From: Pisaster brevispinus
Lineage: Eukaryota; Echinodermata; Asteroidea; Forcipulatida; Asteriidae
Reading direction: 5' to 3'
Assembly (NCBI GenBank): GCA_023634235.1
Contig: JAMKCF010000009.1
Span: 4,960,001-5,024,000, forward strand
Length of the DNA stretch: 64,000 nt
Shown here: positions 60,612 through 64,000 of the stretch, piece after piece
Layout of the letters: each line of letters begins with the position of its first letter
Numbering within the stretch: position 1 is the stretch's first letter
Notes under the pieces: generated by a model
What the model saw: only the letters and a program-made list of their open reading frames with translations
The model's database searches: none
Told to the model about the DNA's origin: nothing
Translations under genes and position numbers: made by a program

Positions 60612-62265
60612 ATAAATAAATTTTCAACATAAAATCCACATAATAGAAACCATAAATGGGACCTGTGTGACTAAAAACACTTACAGTTAACCTTAAAATA
60701 TTTCTAACACTCTCAAAAGTTATATAAATATCTATACAAATTGAAGGAGGGGTGGCCTTAGCTTTCGATCCAAACCGGATCTTCGACAGAGACATACAAA
60801 ATTTACAAACAAACATGTCAATTTATAGCAAACTAAGACAATGCAAAGGATTAGAGGAAGGAAATCAGATATAGGTGGGAAGAAAAATAGTAACCAATCA
60901 GAGTTAACAGATAGAAGGACAACAGATATTCAAGCCTTGAACTTCACTCTTGAAGGGGCACTGCAATTTTCCTCTGGTAAGAGGCCCTCAATGAAATGAA
61001 TAAAATGTAAATTTGTATTGGAACTTTGCAAAGGGCACCATAGCAAAAAGCCCAGGGCACCACCGCGGCAATTGCTGTGGGTGCTGTGGGTCATTTTGAG
61101 GCCTGGACCATGGATGTTCTGTATGAAGAAGGAGGGTTGTGAACCTATCAATAGCAGAAAGGATAACAGGAACACATTATTTATATAAATAAATAAACCC
61201 AAAGCAGAAAAGGAGGTCAATTTAAATTTCCTCTTCTTCTGTAACGAAATAATAGTTCCTATGACCAGAACCTTCCTTCCCAATGAATACAAGAAAACAT
61301 AAAAATGTTTGGTTTACGAGGTTGCACTGTTTGATCTTTATTAACTTTTGATACGATGAAAGGGGGCACATCTCAAAACTTGTTCAGCTGTGTTTTTTTT
61401 AAAAACTAAAAGCGGAAATTAAGACACAAGATGTAATGTGTACTAAACACGTTCACATTAATCCTTTCACTTCACCAACAGTGACCGAGCTTAATAATAA
61501 TAGCAAGTTTGAGTGGTGATAGAATGAGCTGTCCTTGTATGATGTCGGCAAGTTGTCAGCTGTTGAGTATATTAGAGGATCTGGTTTAAGATCATCGCAG
61601 CTAGCTACTCACACACAATCACAAGACACAAGTGATTCTGTGAAGTGTATTGGTTGATTTGAATTTATTATTCGGATGAAAAAACAGCTAGAAAGACGAC
61701 AACCTGCAACCATACAGTGAAATATTAAACAACAAATACAACAAATTTTCAACATAAAACAGATTTTTCCATTTCAATTCGGATATTATAAAAATTGTAA
61801 ATTTATAGTAAATTGTATAACCCCAAAATGAAGAGATACGTAGCATCGTTAGCTACGGCCTGTGGAATAAAACTGAACATCTTACATATAAACACAACAG
61901 TTAATAAGAAAAAATATCTAAGTAACTGATCCATGTATGTAGCTAAATCTTACTATTAAAAATATGTATATCAAAGATAATGAAAGTAGTGACCGGAAAC
62001 TGGACCAAATGTGCTCTTGTTTCTAAAATGAAAACGAGGACATATAAAATAAGTTATGTTTACTCACACCATCACAAAAAGAAACTTTACCTTGTCTAGT
62101 TAATACTTCACAATTATGACGTCTCCTTACCAAAAACTTCGCACCGAAAACTGAAACGTTATTTTTGGTGTCATTCAATTTACACGACACCGTGCAGGTC
62201 AATTAACAATCTGTATACCGCCCTCAAGAGTCGAAGTGGTCGTATTCTTGGTTGAAAAAAATTCA
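60612..62265. other. MRPL14 5' region and spacer
   Basis: A non-coding first exon of MRPL14 is expected here but cannot be placed. No other gene recognised. Confidence 0.4.
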
Positions 62266-62841
62266 GGGCCGATTACACCAAAGTCCCCGTTTGAGATCAC
62301 ATCATCGCTATCACCGTACTTCCGATGTGATCGCAAACTGCAAATCCATGGCTCTTGCGATGACGCTGATTTTGCGTACCACTAAAGTCATCGAAGTCGC
62401 GATGATATAAAAAAGGAAAATAAACGTTTTGTTCCAGGCTAGAAGTAGTGACCTAAGACATAACCCGCCAGCAAGTTCGTCATTCATCGCTTGGTGGACG
62501 TTGTATATGCTCCAACAAATAAACTTATTTCCGCGGCTTGATTAAAAAAGAAATGCATAAATTGCATGTACATCGGTTTTATGCTGGTGTATCACAAATA
62601 ACAACAGGAGGACCATTAGTGCATTCTTGGCATTCATTCTAAAAAGTCCACATAAATTCAAATTCAACTTATTTTATTTGTATATAGTTAATGTTAGGGC
62701 CTATAATTATATAAAAAAATACGTTGTAACGTTGAGATTGATGAAAGTCTGAATTTTTTAAAGTCAAATTCTGGTTAAATTTATGTTATAGCAAAGTGTG
62801 GCAAATGATCGCAAATGGGGACTTTAGTGACGACACGGGCC
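62266..62841. mobile_element. MITE with AAAGTCCCC...GATCA inverted ends
   Basis: Left end: AGGGCC, CACCAAAGTCCCCGTTTGAG, ATCAC. Right end: TGATCGCAAATGGGGACTTT, AGTGACG, GGGCC. About 575 bp, non-coding. GATGTGATCGCAAACTGCAA near 62322 partly repeats the terminal word. Confidence 0.6.
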
Positions 62842-63271
62842 TCGTGGTGTTGAACATTGATCGCAAAAATACACACTGGACGATAGACACACTTTACTTT
62901 TATCACAGCCGAGCTAATTTGTTTTCAAGCTGACATTTTTTTATTTTGAAGTGATCATTACGAAATAAAAACGATTATAGAAATACAAACATGAACTTAC
63001 CAAACTAAATAGGTAGGTCTTTAATTAATATGTAATGAAAAATGTATGCCTATATAGAAACCCTCTTATAAAATAATATTATAGTAAAAAGTGAGTTATA
63101 AAAGATAAAAAATAACGAAATTACGGAAGCGATGACGGGACATTGAGAAAAACAAAAGAAAGTCATAATGACTTATTCTGATAATTATGAGTTAAAGCAT
63201 ATGTCATAATTACGACGTTTGCCCATTAAATCGTATTTATCAGATATGTAAGTAATCAAAAAAATTATGAG
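62842..63271. other. Spacer
   Basis: AT-rich; nothing recognised. Confidence 0.4.
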
Positions 63272-63503
63272 CAGCGGCGTAAAACTAAGGTAATTTTTTT
63301 GGGGGGCACAAGTGTTGGGGCACCATTTTTTCTTGTGGGGGGCACTCTGGCAAATCAGTTATAGATTCCATCAGCACTTTTTTAAAAACTGGATCTTGAT
63401 CTACGTAATGGCGGGTTCCAAATGGGGGGGGGCACCCTGGGGCAATGACATACATTTTTTGGGGGGCACATGCACCCCCTCGCCCCCTTGAGTTATGCCA
63501 CTG
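63272..63503. mobile_element. MITE with CAGCGGCGTAAAACTAAGG end
   Basis: Left end CAGCGGCGTAAAACTAAGGT; right end CTTGAGTTATGCCACTG. GGGGGGCAC words recur inside (near 63300, 63340, 63428 and 63462). It is the same class as 42922-43299. Confidence 0.6.
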
Positions 63504-63803
63504 ATTATGACATGTATTTAATAATTATAACTTGAATTGTCTTTCTCTCTCGATGTCTCTCTTACGCTTCCGTCGTAACGGAAGAAATAGTACTTGGCAA
63601 AATAGACAAGCAGTGCATGGCGTGGGGTTGGCGATCTGCTGGTTCCATTGAAAGCTACCCTCTCCACACGCATTATTTGTCAAATTAACAAATGGAGAGG
63701 GAAGGTTTGTTTTAATTCAGTAGCTTTAAGTTGGCTCAAAGTAGCTTCCTCGCATCTGTATTTAACGCTCTTAACATCAACAACTATGATTTCTTTTTTA
63801 CAG

Positions 63804-63907
63804 CGGACATAAGCGACTACAAAGGCAAGTTATTCTCAACAGTCAGACCACCTACCCAAGCATTACAGCAGAACATCATCAACAAACTGTGTAGTAATGG
63901 TGCTCTG
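63804..63907 (+). CDS. Internal exon of an unidentified plus-strand gene
   Basis: The segment sits between TTTCTTTTTTACAG and GTAAAC. One frame is open: after two bases completing a codon it reads DISDYKGKLFSTVRPPTQAL, QQNIINKLCSNGAL (34 codons), ending in phase 0. Clean splice sites and an amphipathic, non-repetitive peptide favour a real exon. The remaining exons would lie to the right of the window, and upstream ones are not found. I do not recognise the family. Confidence 0.5.
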
Positions 63908-64000
63908 GTAAACAACATCATAATATCACGGTCGATATTAAATAATTTTAGTTTCTTCAGAAAAAAAAAAACCCAGAGCGTGTTCCTTACAAAACTAAAG

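Overview
The window is animal nuclear DNA. It has AT-rich introns and spacers, spliced genes with GT-AG introns, many short inverted-repeat transposons, tRNA-derived SINE-like repeats and microsatellites. The SINE and MITE styles, together with the gene content, suggest a marine deuterostome, most likely an echinoderm. That placement is an inference from sequence style; no search was run.

Layout. (1) 1-6390, minus strand: TFB2M, the mitochondrial transcription factor B2, in seven visible coding exons running off the left edge. One intron carries an 85-bp tandem repeat. (2) 9618-16126, plus strand: a ten-exon F-box protein with leucine-rich repeats and a Ser/acidic tail; a diverged copy of its first exon lies about 0.7 kb upstream. 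(3) 19122-37690, minus strand: a tandem array of four two-pore-domain potassium channel (K2P) genes. Each has two coding exons split by an intron in the same place, inside the glycine codon of the first selectivity filter. One copy has a GHG filter in place of GYG/GFG. Between the third and fourth copies lie a large foldback transposon with 42-bp tandem-repeat arms and a 17-bp minisatellite; the intron of the fourth holds about 360 bp of interrupted trinucleotide repeat. (4) 39978-55378, minus strand: three long single-exon genes for basic, Ser/Pro-rich, probably disordered proteins with a charged helical N-terminus; two of them are rich in R-R-x-S sites. I do not recognise the family. (5) 59092-60271, minus strand: MRPL14, the mitochondrial ribosomal protein uL14m, in two coding exons. 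(6) 63804-63907, plus strand: one good exon of an unidentified gene that continues off the right edge.

Two of the genes, TFB2M and MRPL14, serve mitochondrial gene expression (transcription and translation), but they lie about 53 kb apart and nothing suggests co-regulation. The K2P array looks like local gene duplication followed by divergence. All the intergenic stretches I could interpret hold transposon debris, in particular families of non-autonomous elements present in several copies.

Exon boundaries were read by eye from splice sites and confirmed by phase: every joined exon set listed below keeps an open frame. No transcript evidence was available.
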